A DNA stretch of 64,000 bases from Acidiferrobacterales bacterium (lineage in GTDB: Bacteria; Pseudomonadota; Gammaproteobacteria; Arenicellales; JAJDZL01). Position 1 is the stretch's first letter; each line of letters opens with the position of its first letter. Location: the NCBI GenBank assembly GCA_028820695.1, contig JAPPIB010000004.1, forward strand, positions 22,376 through 86,375, read 5' to 3'. The notes under the pieces are model-generated. The model saw only the letters and a list, made by a program, of their open reading frames with translations, had not been told where the DNA came from and searched no databases. Below are positions 18,473 to 27,163 of the stretch, piece after piece. The position numbers and the translations under genes were made by a program.

Positions 18473-18703
18473 TCATTGTGCAACACACAATCCCTCGCCC
18501 GCAATTCGATCGACAATTGAAACAATACGGTACTTCTCGCATCCAACCGGCTTTTCGATCAGTTTGCCGTCAATTGCAGCAAGGTCGGTATCTGCCGACT
18601 CGAACTCAGCAATCACCTGATATGCCCGGGTAATCTGATCCTCAGATGGTCTGAAAATCCTGCTCAATGGCACAATCTGCCCCGGATGAATCGAGCCCTT
18701 TCC
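18473..18703 (-). pseudogene. C-terminal remnant of a CitE/HpcH-type CoA lyase
   Basis: On the minus strand the frame reads GKGSIHPGQIVPLSRIFRPS, continuing PSEDQITRAYQVI and AAIDGKLIEKPV to a stop at 18473. This is the conserved C-terminus of the HpcH/HpaI aldolase family (citrate lyase beta chain, malyl-CoA and related lyases), where GKxxIHPxQI is diagnostic. The N-terminal two thirds, including the acidic metal-binding residues, are missing, and the frame is closed by a stop about 45 bases upstream. A run of eight A (18706-18713) lies at the point where similarity ends. A GTG at 18673 would allow only a 66-residue peptide, so I call it a broken gene. Confidence 0.75.
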
Positions 18704-18744
18704 CCAAAAAAAACTTGTTATTCGAATAGGTCTTGTTACGTTGG

Positions 18745-18972
18745 TCAGTCAATTTTACCCATTAGGATTTTTGCGTTGAGGTTAATTTCCCGTTGCGACC
18801 AGGCACGCATCATCTTGCATCGGTCGCCATGGATATCGAAATGGAACGAGACAGTCTGAGTCGGGACAGGCTCATTCAGATCGGACCTGATCAACCAACC
18901 GTCTCATCCTACACGGACTGAACTGCAAAGCAGAAATTTCCCGACTTCCATTTGATAGGGCAATGCACTCAA
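18745..18972 (-). pseudogene. Coding-like remnant with internal stop, unknown family
   Basis: A minus-strand frame directly upstream of the lyase remnant runs 22 codons, an in-frame TGA at 18904-18906, then 52 codons to a stop at 18745. The second part contains TVSFHFDIHGDRCKMMRAWS, which reads like real protein. I do not recognise the family. The internal stop and short length suggest a decayed gene that once preceded the lyase; it could also be chance. The rest of the gap up to 19148 shows nothing further. Confidence 0.35.
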
Positions 18973-19148
18973 TCAACTATTGATTGCGATGCGCGTGAAG
19001 CCGAAGTCCATTCGTAAATCAGAGCAGCAGAATTTTTCACAAAACAGAACAATTTTTCTGAAATCCCAGCTGTCATTTCTAATACATTATCCCCAACCAG
19101 ATCATACCGTCTTTGACGGGTCCTCTTTAACCCACTTTTTTGCAGCTT

Positions 19149-20264
19149 ATGGGTTCATCAACGAAAGAACTGTCTTCCAAACTTGACTACGACGGAAAAA
19201 GGGTCAGCGTGCCGGCCGGCCATGCAATCACCCTGATCACAGAAATATTTCACAATATCGGCTGTGATGTGAACGCCGCATCCACTGTTGCACAGCATCT
19301 TGTCGATACCAGTCTGTGTGGTATGGAAAGTCACGGTGTGATGCGCACACTGCAATACGCGGAGCAGATGCAGACCGGCTATCTGAACCCGCATGCACAA
19401 CCGTGGCTGGATACTTCCGACCCCGCCAACGAATTCGTTGACGGTGATGGTGGAATCGGGATTCCGGCAATGCAATTGGCCTACGAACGCGTGATCATTC
19501 GCGCAAGGGAATTGGGAATCTCATCGATTTCAGTACTGAATACCGGTCATTCCGGCCGGCTCGGCGCGTTTGCGGAGCAGGCGGCGGAAAAGGGGTTTTT
19601 CACCATATGCATTGGTGGCGGAAACCGCAAGAGCTGGAGGCAGGTCGCACCACATGGCGGGGCGCGGGCCATGTTGCCGACAAATCCCTGGTGTATCGGA
19701 CTGCCCGGCGGGGAGCTCGGACCTGTGGTTGTTGACTTCGCCACTTCCAAGATCGCAGGCGGCTGGGTCTATGCCGCACGTTCAGCTGGCGCGCGTCTGC
19801 CCGAAGACTGTCTGATTGATCGCGACGGGAACCCGACCCAGGACCCGGAGGACTACTTCAACGGCGGTGCAATACTGCCGGCAGGCGGGCATAAGGGGTA
19901 CAGCCTGGCGTTGATCGGTGAATTGATTGCCGAGGCCCTGCTCGGACCCATCAAGACAGAGAGTAACTGGCTGGTGATTGCGTTCGACACAACGAAACTG
20001 CGAGCAGGCACGCAGTTTGAGTCAGCCGCGGAAGAAGTGCTGGAGGAGTTGCGCAACTGTCCACCCGCGCCCGGCTTTGAGAGAGTGGAAATTCCAGGTG
20101 AGCGGGAGCGTAATCACAGTCAGGCGAGCAATGGGCGGGTCGCAGTTCCCGAGCGCACATGGCGACAGATCTGTGATCTGCATGACAGACTCGCTCAGGC
20201 GCACAGTTCGCCGGTATGGGTTTCGCCATCATGCGCAGGCGGGTATTACCCTGAAATAATGTAA
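19149..20264 (+). CDS. Malate/L-lactate dehydrogenase family oxidoreductase
   Basis: NAD(P)-dependent 2-hydroxyacid dehydrogenase of the LDH2/MDH2 family (YlbC, ComC, DpkA relatives), 371 residues. Family landmarks are MESHGVMR with the active-site His, VLNTGHSGRLGAFAEQAAEK, TNPWCIGLPG and VVDFATSKIAGG. Substrates in the family include malate, lactate, sulfolactate, ureidoglycolate and cyclic imino acids, so the specificity here is open. ATG 19149 (MGSSTKEL) is the only ATG near the start; a TTG three codons earlier is less likely. It is divergent from the decayed lyase region. Confidence 0.85.
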   Translation: MGSSTKELSSKLDYDGKRVSVPAGHAITLITEIFHNIGCDVNAASTVAQHLVDTSLCGMESHGVMRTLQYAEQMQTGYLNPHAQPWLDTSDPANEFVDGDGGIGIPAMQLAYERVIIRARELGISSISVLNTGHSGRLGAFAEQAAEKGFFTICIGGGNRKSWRQVAPHGGARAMLPTNPWCIGLPGGELGPVVVDFATSKIAGGWVYAARSAGARLPEDCLIDRDGNPTQDPEDYFNGGAILPAGGHKGYSLALIGELIAEALLGPIKTESNWLVIAFDTTKLRAGTQFESAAEEVLEELRNCPPAPGFERVEIPGERERNHSQASNGRVAVPERTWRQICDLHDRLAQAHSSPVWVSPSCAGGYYPEIM

Positions 20265-20604
20265 GTCCACTATTCTTCCCATAGATATAATACCCACCTT
20301 ATTCGGCACATGGACAATCTGGCCGGTAAGGGTCAAGGTTTCCTATTGCATTCCGTTGGCAACCAAGTCTTGGAGACACGCGTGGTCGATCCTGATGTGT
20401 TGGAGCTGTTCGGGACCGAGTTCAATCAACCGCAAACCGACGTGCAAGTCATGCAGTGAAACGAGTTGTCTGGCGATCGTGTCCAGGGCATAGATACGTC
20501 ATTCGCGTTTAGGTCTTGAACGCAACCTTCGCGTTTCCTTGGGACAGGTTCCTGTTCTCTCGAAGTTTCCGGTCAGCGGTTTGAAGCAGCATCGTTACCA
20601 ACTT
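20265..20604. other. Intergenic region before the cytochrome oxidase locus
   Basis: About 340 bases with no firm gene. A 49-codon plus-strand frame (20310-20459) has a coding-like sequence and a TATAAT at 20286-20291 upstream, but no recognised family and no ribosome site. The rest shows nothing I can name. Confidence 0.4.
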
Positions 20605-20633
20605 TTGATAAATGTGATTGTGAATGTTATATA
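20605..20633 (+). promoter_or_regulatory. Sigma70-type promoter for coxB
   Basis: TTGATA at 20605-20610 and TATATA at 20628-20633 are separated by 17 bases, giving an expected start of transcription about 30 bases before the coxB start codon. The -35 matches consensus at 5 of 6 positions. Confidence 0.6.
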
Positions 20634-20670
20634 AAGCAGTGCAAGTCAAAGCCCATAAGGGAGACAGTTG

Positions 20671-21798
20671 ATGTCAAGAGTATTTTTCAGACTACGAAAC
20701 CTCGTTCGGCTCGCAGCGGGCGCACTCGCGTTCCTGCCATATCGTGCTTTTGCGGAATGGGGGCTCAATCTCCCGCCGCCGTCCACACCGATCGCCGACC
20801 GTATCCTGGATCTGCACAACGCCATCATGTTGGTCTGCCTGGTCATCTTCATCGTTGTATTCGGCGTCATGTTCTATTCGCTGTATGCACATCGAAAAAG
20901 CCGCGGGCACGCAGCGCATCAGTTCAGTCACAACTCCAAACTGGAAGTGGTCTGGACAGTCATCCCGTTTCTCATTCTTGTCGGCATGGCCATTCCGTCA
21001 ACTGCGACGCTGCTCTTCATGGAAGATACGACCGAATCCGATCTGACAGTCAAGATTACCGGCTACCAATGGAAATGGGAATACGAGTACATTGACCACG
21101 ACATCAACTTCTTCAGCAACCTGTCCACACCGCGCGCACAGATTGAGAACCGCGAACCCAAAGGGGAGCACTACCTGCTTGAGGTCGACAATCCTGTCGT
21201 GCTGCCGGCCAACCGGAAAATTCGTTTTCTACTCACATCCAACGATGTCATCCATGCGTGGTGGATTCCGAAATTTGGCGTCAAGAAGGACGCCATCCCG
21301 GGTTATATCAACGAATTCTGGGCGACTGTCGACGAACCCGGTGACTATCGCGGACAGTGTGCGGAACTGTGCGGCAAGGATCATGGCTTCATGCCGATCG
21401 TCGCCAACGTGATGGCCGCTGAGGATTTCGACAGCTGGATCGCTGACCAGCAGACCATGAAGGTCGCTTCGATGGCAGAAGCTGACCGGGTCTGGAGCAT
21501 GGAAGAGCTGATGGCGCATGGTGAGGAAGTCTATTTTCAGTGTATCGCCTGTCACGGAGATCAGGGACAGGGAGTGCCGCCGACGTTTCCCCCGCTTACC
21601 GGCAATGCTGTCACCATCGGCCCCATTGCGGAACATATCAACGTTGTAATGAACGGACGGCCGAATACCACGATGGTCGCATTCAGGGACCAGCTCAGCG
21701 ACGAGGATATCGCCGCAGTCATCACCTACGAACGAAATGCGTTGGGCAACAGTGTCGGCGACCTGGTCCAGCCATCCGAAATCAAGGCCTTGCGCTAG
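20671..21798 (+). CDS. coxB: Cytochrome c oxidase subunit II with fused cytochrome c (caa3 type)
   Basis: Membrane-anchored subunit that takes electrons from cytochrome c through CuA, 375 residues. It has a signal/anchor, two membrane helices (about 50-72 and 93-116) and the CuA ligands His195, Cys230, Cys234, His238 and Met241 (CAELCGKDHGFM). Beyond the usual end, residues about 280-375 are a cytochrome c domain with CIACH at 291-295 and a likely axial Met335. This makes it a caa3-type oxidase. ATG 20671 is preferred to the preceding TTG because AAGGGAGA lies about 8 bases upstream. It opens the coxB-coxA-ctaG-coxC operon. Confidence 0.95.
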   Translation: MSRVFFRLRNLVRLAAGALAFLPYRAFAEWGLNLPPPSTPIADRILDLHNAIMLVCLVIFIVVFGVMFYSLYAHRKSRGHAAHQFSHNSKLEVVWTVIPFLILVGMAIPSTATLLFMEDTTESDLTVKITGYQWKWEYEYIDHDINFFSNLSTPRAQIENREPKGEHYLLEVDNPVVLPANRKIRFLLTSNDVIHAWWIPKFGVKKDAIPGYINEFWATVDEPGDYRGQCAELCGKDHGFMPIVANVMAAEDFDSWIADQQTMKVASMAEADRVWSMEELMAHGEEVYFQCIACHGDQGQGVPPTFPPLTGNAVTIGPIAEHINVVMNGRPNTTMVAFRDQLSDEDIAAVITYERNALGNSVGDLVQPSEIKALR

Positions 21799-21853
21799 AT
21801 CAACGAATCAATGAACAGACTATTGTCTTTAGGAATTTTCAGGTAATCAAACC

Positions 21854-23437
21854 ATGTCAGCAGCACATACCGATACACACGACGACCACCACGATCATCG
21901 GCCTTCCGGCATCATGCGTTGGCTGACCACCACCAACCACAAGGATATCGGAACCATGTATCTGATATTTTCGCTGATGATGTTTTTTGTCGGTGGGGTG
22001 ATGGCGCTTGCCATACGTGCTGAACTTTTCCAGCCCGGCTTGCAGCTCGTCAATCCGGAACTCTTCAATTCATTGACCACCATGCATGCGCTGATCATGA
22101 TATTCGGTGCCATCATGCCGGGGTTTGTCGGCTTTGCCAACTGGCTGATTCCGATGATGATCGGAGCGCCGGACATGGCGCTTCCGCGCATGAATAACTG
22201 GAGTTTCTGGATTCTGCCTTTTGCCTTCGCGATGCTCTTGGGCAGTCTGTTCACTGCAGGCGGCGGACCCGCATCAGGGTGGACGCTTTACGCACCCTTG
22301 TCAGTTCAGGGTGGCGCCGGTGTGGATATGACCATTCTGTCCATTCATATGATGGGAATCTCATCAGTGCTCGGCGCGATCAACATCATCGTGACAATCA
22401 TGAATATGCGCGCGCCAGGCATGCACATGATGAAGTTGCCGCTTTTTGTATGGACATGGCTGATCACCGCGTTCTTGCTGATCGCGGCGATGCCGGTGCT
22501 CGCCGGAGCGGTGACCATGCTGCTGACCGACCGCCATTTCGGAACTGCATTTTTTGATCCTGCAGGAGGCGGCGACCCGGTCCTGTTTCAGCACATTTTC
22601 TGGTTTTTCGGTCACCCCGAAGTCTACATCCTGATTCTTCCCGCCTTCGGTATCGTCTCACAGATCGTGCCGACATTTTCCCGCAAGCCACTTTTCGGCT
22701 ACGACTCAATGGTTTTCGCAACCGCCGGCATCGCTTTCCTGTCGTTTATCGTGTGGGCACATCACATGTTCACGGTAGGCATGCCACTGGCCGGTGAGTT
22801 GTTTTTCATGTATGCGACGATGCTGATCGCGGTGCCGACCGGGGTCAAGGTATTCAATTGGGTGGCCACGATGTGGCGCGGCTCGCTCACCTTTGAGACA
22901 CCGATGCTGTTCGCGATCGCAGTCGTGTTCCTGTTCACCATCGGCGGCCTGTCGGGACTGATGCTCGCAATCGTGCCGGCGGACTTCCAGTATCACGACA
23001 CCTATTTTGTCGTCGCACATTTCCACTACGTGCTATTCGCCGGTTCCATCATGGCAATGATGGGCGCAACCTACTACTGGTTGCCGAAGTGGACCGGACG
23101 CATGTATTCCGAACCGCTGGGCAAGGCGCATTTCTGGCTGACGACGATATTCTTCAACGTTACCTTTTTTCCACAGCACTTTCTCGGCCTTGCGGGTATG
23201 CCCAGAAGGATACCGGACTATGCGGTACAGTTCTCAGAATTCAATCTGATTTCGTCACTGGGGGCGTTCGGGCTGGGTCTGTCGCAACTCATCATGGTAT
23301 ACGTCATCATCCAGTGCGTCAGAGGCAGGGCTCAGAAAGCGACCGATCAGGTCTGGGAAGGCGCCGAGGGACTTGAGTGGACCGTATCGTCACCGCCTCC
23401 GTACCACACGTTCTCAACACCGCCAACGGTGAAGTAG
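21854..23437 (+). CDS. coxA: Cytochrome c oxidase subunit I
   Basis: Catalytic haem-copper subunit, 527 residues with about 12 membrane helices. Visible are the low-spin haem His in LTTMHALIMIFGAIMPGFVG, the CuB region FGHPEVYILILPAFG with the cross-linked His-Tyr pair (family A K-channel Tyr), WAHHMFTVGMP with two CuB His, and VAHFHYVLFAGS with haem a3 and a His ligands. The Glu of the D-channel (HPEVY preceded by WFFG) indicates an A-type oxidase. An AGG-containing site precedes ATG 21854. It is followed after 4 bases by a small assembly gene. Confidence 0.97.
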   Translation: MSAAHTDTHDDHHDHRPSGIMRWLTTTNHKDIGTMYLIFSLMMFFVGGVMALAIRAELFQPGLQLVNPELFNSLTTMHALIMIFGAIMPGFVGFANWLIPMMIGAPDMALPRMNNWSFWILPFAFAMLLGSLFTAGGGPASGWTLYAPLSVQGGAGVDMTILSIHMMGISSVLGAINIIVTIMNMRAPGMHMMKLPLFVWTWLITAFLLIAAMPVLAGAVTMLLTDRHFGTAFFDPAGGGDPVLFQHIFWFFGHPEVYILILPAFGIVSQIVPTFSRKPLFGYDSMVFATAGIAFLSFIVWAHHMFTVGMPLAGELFFMYATMLIAVPTGVKVFNWVATMWRGSLTFETPMLFAIAVVFLFTIGGLSGLMLAIVPADFQYHDTYFVVAHFHYVLFAGSIMAMMGATYYWLPKWTGRMYSEPLGKAHFWLTTIFFNVTFFPQHFLGLAGMPRRIPDYAVQFSEFNLISSLGAFGLGLSQLIMVYVIIQCVRGRAQKATDQVWEGAEGLEWTVSSPPPYHTFSTPPTVK

Positions 23438-23441
23438 AACC

Positions 23442-23558
23442 ATGTCATCGGATCAACTGGCAGCGAACATGTCGAAAAATGCGAAACTGGCTGCACTTCT
23501 GGGTGCCATTGCGATTGCGTTTTTCGTGGCAATCATGGTGATTCAATCCTCGCATTAG
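23442..23558 (+). CDS. Cytochrome oxidase small assembly protein (38 aa)
   Basis: A 38-residue frame, ATG 23442 to TAG 23558, fills the space between coxA and ctaG with 4 bases on each side. It begins MSSDQLAANMSKNAKLAALL and continues with one hydrophobic helix (GAIAIAFFVAIMVIQ). Its position and shape match the single-helix cytochrome oxidase small assembly proteins found at this place in many beta- and gammaproteobacterial cox operons. Function is inferred from position. It is too short for routine gene finders. Confidence 0.8.
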   Translation: MSSDQLAANMSKNAKLAALLGAIAIAFFVAIMVIQSSH

Positions 23559-23562
23559 TGAG

Positions 23563-24114
23563 ATGAGCGAACCCACCCGGAAAACCCGCCTGTCCAATCG
23601 TCGAATTGCGATCGCACTGACCGCAACCGTTTTTGTCATGTTCGGTTTTGGCTATGCGCTGGTACCGCTGTATGATCTTTTCTGTGAGATTACAGGTATC
23701 GGCGGAAAACCAACCGTTGCTGTCCAGCAAAGTGACGACCCCGGAATCAATATTGACTTGGACCGGCAAGTCTGGGTGGAGTTTACGGGGAATTCCACCA
23801 ATGGGCTTCCGTGGACAATCAAGCCGCAGGTCAGCAAGACAAAAGTCAGTCCAGGTGAAGTTCATGAGGTGAACTATCTGGTCCGGAACACTTCCGGACG
23901 GGATATAGTCGGACAGGCGATACCGAGCGTGACACCGATGCAGTCGGCCCGCCATGTAGTCAAGATCGAGTGCTTCTGCTTCAACAACCAGAGTCTGGCC
24001 GCAGGCGAGGAAAAACTGATGCCGGTACGGTTCTACGTTGATCCGGAATTGGAACAAGATACCCGCACTGTCACCCTGTCATACAGTTTTTTTGAGGTCA
24101 GGAATTCCAGCTGA
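23563..24114 (+). CDS. ctaG: Cytochrome c oxidase copper chaperone CtaG/Cox11
   Basis: Single-helix inner-membrane protein with a periplasmic copper-binding domain, 183 residues; it delivers copper to the CuB site of subunit I. The helix is at about 14-33, followed by PLYDLFCEITGIGG and the copper motif ECFCFNNQSL. The C-terminal region PVRFYVDPELEQD...TLSYSFFEV is conserved in Cox11. ATG 23563 lies 4 bases after the small assembly gene, and coxC follows 49 bases downstream. Confidence 0.95.
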   Translation: MSEPTRKTRLSNRRIAIALTATVFVMFGFGYALVPLYDLFCEITGIGGKPTVAVQQSDDPGINIDLDRQVWVEFTGNSTNGLPWTIKPQVSKTKVSPGEVHEVNYLVRNTSGRDIVGQAIPSVTPMQSARHVVKIECFCFNNQSLAAGEEKLMPVRFYVDPELEQDTRTVTLSYSFFEVRNSS

Positions 24115-24163
24115 CCGAATTACCGTCTATTCAAAATATACCGATTCACAAAGAGGACAACCA

Positions 24164-25036
24164 ATGAGCGCTAACGGTGATTATTATCTACCAGACCCCA
24201 GTCCATGGCCTCTGGTCGCTTCAGTCGGGCTGTTCACACTGGCCGGCGGATTTGTAATGCTGGTAAACGATGTCAACGTCGCACCGTGGGTGATGCTTGT
24301 CGGTGGACTGATCATCGCATTCATGATGTTCGGCTGGTTCGGAATTGTAGTCAAGGAAAGTGAGGCCGGACAGTACAACGCACATGTTGACGTGTCATTT
24401 CGAATGGGGATGCTGTGGTTTATCTTTTCCGAAGTCATGTTCTTCGCCGGATTCTTCGGCGCACTGTTCTATCTGCGAAATCTCGCTGTTCCGTGGCTTG
24501 CGGAGACCGATATCCTGTGGATGGGTTTCGACGGCGGATGGCCGACAGCCGGACCGATGGGCCCGGAACTTCTTCCAGCTGACACGGCAGCAGGCGCAGG
24601 TCAGTTCTCAACCATTGGCGCATGGGGAATTCCCGTGTGGAATACGATCATTCTGCTGTCGTCAAGCGTTACCGTTACGTTTGCGCATTGGGCACTGAAG
24701 AAGAACCAGCGCACAGCGTTGGTTGTCTGGATGGCGATTACAGTAGTTTTGGGATTCCTGTTCCTGTATCTTCAGGGCTTCGAATACTTCCATGCCTATT
24801 CAGATCTTGGTCTGACACTGGGAACCGGAGTCTACGGCGCGACATTCTTCATGCTGACCGGGTTTCACGGTTTTCACGTCACCATCGGCGCCATCATTTT
24901 GGCCATCATCACGATACGCTGCGTGCGGGGACATTTCAAACCTGACCACCATTTCGCATTCGAGGCGGCGGCCTGGTACTGGCATTTCGTCGATACGGTC
25001 TGGGTGGGTCTGTTTATATTTGTGTATGTTGTATAG
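24164..25036 (+). CDS. coxC: Cytochrome c oxidase subunit III
   Basis: Seven-helix membrane subunit, 290 residues, that stabilises subunit I. The signature DVSFRMGMLWFIFSEVMFF, with Glu in the lipid-binding core, and FHGFHVTIGAIIL followed by AAAWYWHFVDTVWVGLFIF are characteristic. ATG 24164 has AGAGGA 6-7 bases upstream; the longer open frame overlapping ctaG is not used. It is the last oxidase gene of the operon and converges on the DUF2909 gene. Confidence 0.95.
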   Translation: MSANGDYYLPDPSPWPLVASVGLFTLAGGFVMLVNDVNVAPWVMLVGGLIIAFMMFGWFGIVVKESEAGQYNAHVDVSFRMGMLWFIFSEVMFFAGFFGALFYLRNLAVPWLAETDILWMGFDGGWPTAGPMGPELLPADTAAGAGQFSTIGAWGIPVWNTIILLSSSVTVTFAHWALKKNQRTALVVWMAITVVLGFLFLYLQGFEYFHAYSDLGLTLGTGVYGATFFMLTGFHGFHVTIGAIILAIITIRCVRGHFKPDHHFAFEAAAWYWHFVDTVWVGLFIFVYVV

Positions 25037-25043
25037 GTGCGGG

Positions 25044-25066
25044 TTCAGTCAGAATCACTGACTGAA
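25044..25066. terminator. Stem-loop between convergent coxC and DUF2909 gene
   Basis: TTCAGTCA and TGACTGAA form an 8-bp stem with a 7-base loop just after the coxC stop. There is no T-run on either strand, so termination here is only possible, not shown. Confidence 0.4.
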
Positions 25067-25072
25067 GCCACC

Positions 25073-25294
25073 TCACTGCGGCAGGGGGATCGTATTACTG
25101 GGTGTGATCCAACCGAAATGGATTCCCGCGATTATCGTCAACAGGAGAATGACCCAGATCGCGATTCGTGCAGTCAAAGCCCTGACCGTCCGCGTCCCTT
25201 TTCCGCGATCCTTGAGCATATACCAAAATGCTGATCCAAGGCTCCACAGCATCAGAACAAGCAGTACGGCAATGATGATTTTTTCAAACGGCAT
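25073..25294 (-). CDS. DUF2909 twin-transmembrane protein
   Basis: Small inner-membrane protein of 73 residues with two hydrophobic helices (about 6-28 and 45-63) joined by a basic loop, KDRGKGTRTVRAL. It matches the DUF2909 family, which in many gammaproteobacteria sits at this exact place, on the opposite strand between coxC and SURF1. A role in oxidase biogenesis is suggested by this conserved position but has not been established to my knowledge. Confidence 0.8.
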   Translation of the reverse strand: MPFEKIIIAVLLVLMLWSLGSAFWYMLKDRGKGTRTVRALTARIAIWVILLLTIIAGIHFGWITPSNTIPLPQ

Positions 25295-25367
25295 GTAACG
25301 CCTTGATGCTTGATGAATTCGGTTGCTATTTTATCAGTCACACCCATCTGGAATTCGACGCATAAAC

Positions 25368-26090
25368 ATGAAAGTCAGGTTTCGTCCACGACCGGTACCA
25401 ACTTTGTGTACGATTGTTCTGGTACCGATACTGGTGGGATTGGGGCTGTGGCAAACGGATCGGGCGGAGCAAAGAACGGCCACACTTGAGCTGTATACGA
25501 CACGGATTGATTCACCCCCGATCACCATCGGTGCGGCTTTGGAATCACCCGAAGAAATCGAGTATCGTCAGGTGCGTACCGGCGGTACCTGGGATCAGAG
25601 TCGGGAATTTTTCCTGGACAATCAGGTCTCCAGCAGACGGGCCGGCTACCATGTCATCACACCATTGTTACTGCAAGGCGGCACGACCGCGGTTTTGGTG
25701 AACCGAGGCTGGATTCCTGCCGCTGCAGACCGCAGCATTGTGCCGCATACGCAGCCCTTGACCGGCACAGCTGATGTTGTCGGCGTAGCGGTTATCCCCG
25801 CACAGGATGCATTCACCCTTGAGGATGACGGCCCTCTTGACGAACATTCATCGCCGGTGTGGCAGGTGCTGGATTTCCAGCGATTCGAAGACGCCGCACC
25901 CTACTCCTTGCAGGGATTCGTCATTCAGCTCGACCCTGCGATGACAGGAGGATTCGAGCGCGATTGGAAGCCTCCCAGCGATGAGTGGGTTTTCCGGCAT
26001 AAGGCGTATGCATTCCAGTGGTTTACACTGTGTGCAGCCTTGCTTGTGATATACTTTCTTTTTGCTTTTCGTCCGCACAAAGAGTCCTGA
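25368..26090 (+). CDS. SURF1 family cytochrome oxidase assembly protein
   Basis: Inner-membrane assembly factor of 240 residues, thought to help haem a insertion into subunit I. Two membrane helices flank a periplasmic domain: N-terminal VLVPILVGLGLWQTDRAEQR with the conserved GxWQxxR motif, and C-terminal HKAYAFQWFTLCAALLVIYF. The internal YHVITPLLLQGGTTAVLVNRGW is also typical. ATG 25368 is chosen for the family N-terminus. It lies divergent from the DUF2909 gene and upstream of ctaB, with no ctaA between them. Confidence 0.9.
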   Translation: MKVRFRPRPVPTLCTIVLVPILVGLGLWQTDRAEQRTATLELYTTRIDSPPITIGAALESPEEIEYRQVRTGGTWDQSREFFLDNQVSSRRAGYHVITPLLLQGGTTAVLVNRGWIPAAADRSIVPHTQPLTGTADVVGVAVIPAQDAFTLEDDGPLDEHSSPVWQVLDFQRFEDAAPYSLQGFVIQLDPAMTGGFERDWKPPSDEWVFRHKAYAFQWFTLCAALLVIYFLFAFRPHKES

Positions 26091-26217
26091 AACAGTTCCA
26101 TCTACCGCATCATTTGGCCGTTTTATTGTCAGGGCCGGTTACCAGGCGGACATTTGGAATTTCCGGCCTTTCACGACATAGATTGAACGCTTAGACCCGA
26201 CAAGCTGTTACTGAACG

Positions 26218-27132
26218 ATGACGTCTGAAGTTTCCACCCATACCCGTTCACTTTCGACACGGGAACTGGCCCGGGAATATTATCAAATTACCAAGCCGCG
26301 TGTAGTCGGGCTGATCATGTTCACGGCAATAGCGGGCATGTTTCTGGCATCACCGACACTGCCGGGTATTTCCGTACTCCTATTGGCTACGATCGGAATC
26401 GGACTTGCAGCAGCATCTGGTGCGGCAGTCAATCACGTCCTTGATGAAGACAAGGATTTCCTGATGAAGCGGACGCGGAACCGTCCGTTGCCGTCAGGAA
26501 CGATCGACACCCGTTCAGCAATGATTTTCGCCTGTATGCTTGCAGCCATCTCGATGCTGGTTCTGGTTCTGGGTGTCAACACACTGACCGCGTTTCTGAC
26601 TTTCGCCTCCCTGATCGGGTATGCGGTGATTTACACGATTTTTCTCAAGTATGCCACGCCGCAGAACATTGTTATCGGCGGCGCAGCCGGTGCGATGCCA
26701 CCGGTACTGGGCTGGACCGCAGTGACCGGTACGCTGAGTTCGGATGCGGTCCTGCTGTTCTTGATCATATTCTGCTGGACACCCCCGCATTTCTGGGCAT
26801 TGGCGCTTTATCGTGCGCAGGATTACCAGACCGCTGAGATTCCGATGCTGCCAGTCACCCATGGCGAAAAGCTGACAAGGCTGCATGTCATGCTATACAC
26901 AGTTCTGCTTACCGCGGTGACGATCATGCCATTCGCGACAGGAATGTTCGGGTACATCTATCTTTCCGCTGCGCTGGTATTGAACACAGTCTTCATATTG
27001 CTGACAGTACGACTCTACGTTCGATATACCGATCAGCTTTCGCGACGGGTTTTCAAGTTCTCGATACAGTACCTCGCCGCCTTGTTCACAATGATGCTGA
27101 TCGACCACTATCTGATGGCAGCGATCGCATAA
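26218..27132 (+). CDS. ctaB: Protohaem IX farnesyltransferase (haem O synthase)
   Basis: UbiA-family polytopic membrane enzyme of 304 residues that attaches farnesyl to protohaem to make haem O for the oxidase. The Asp-rich site NHVLDEDKDFLMKRTRNRPL binds the prenyl diphosphate through magnesium, and the second conserved loop HFWALALYRAQDYQTAEIPM is present. About nine helices are evident. It starts at ATG 26218, 127 bases after SURF1. In related loci ctaA lies just before it; here it does not. Confidence 0.95.
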   Translation: MTSEVSTHTRSLSTRELAREYYQITKPRVVGLIMFTAIAGMFLASPTLPGISVLLLATIGIGLAAASGAAVNHVLDEDKDFLMKRTRNRPLPSGTIDTRSAMIFACMLAAISMLVLVLGVNTLTAFLTFASLIGYAVIYTIFLKYATPQNIVIGGAAGAMPPVLGWTAVTGTLSSDAVLLFLIIFCWTPPHFWALALYRAQDYQTAEIPMLPVTHGEKLTRLHVMLYTVLLTAVTIMPFATGMFGYIYLSAALVLNTVFILLTVRLYVRYTDQLSRRVFKFSIQYLAALFTMMLIDHYLMAAIA

Positions 27133-27163
27133 GTCGTTCGGAACACAGTCTCGGATCAAAAAG

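Noticed and set aside
20310..20459. 49-codon frame before coxB
   Set aside because: Has an upstream TATAAT and plausible text, but no ribosome site, no -35 and no recognised family.
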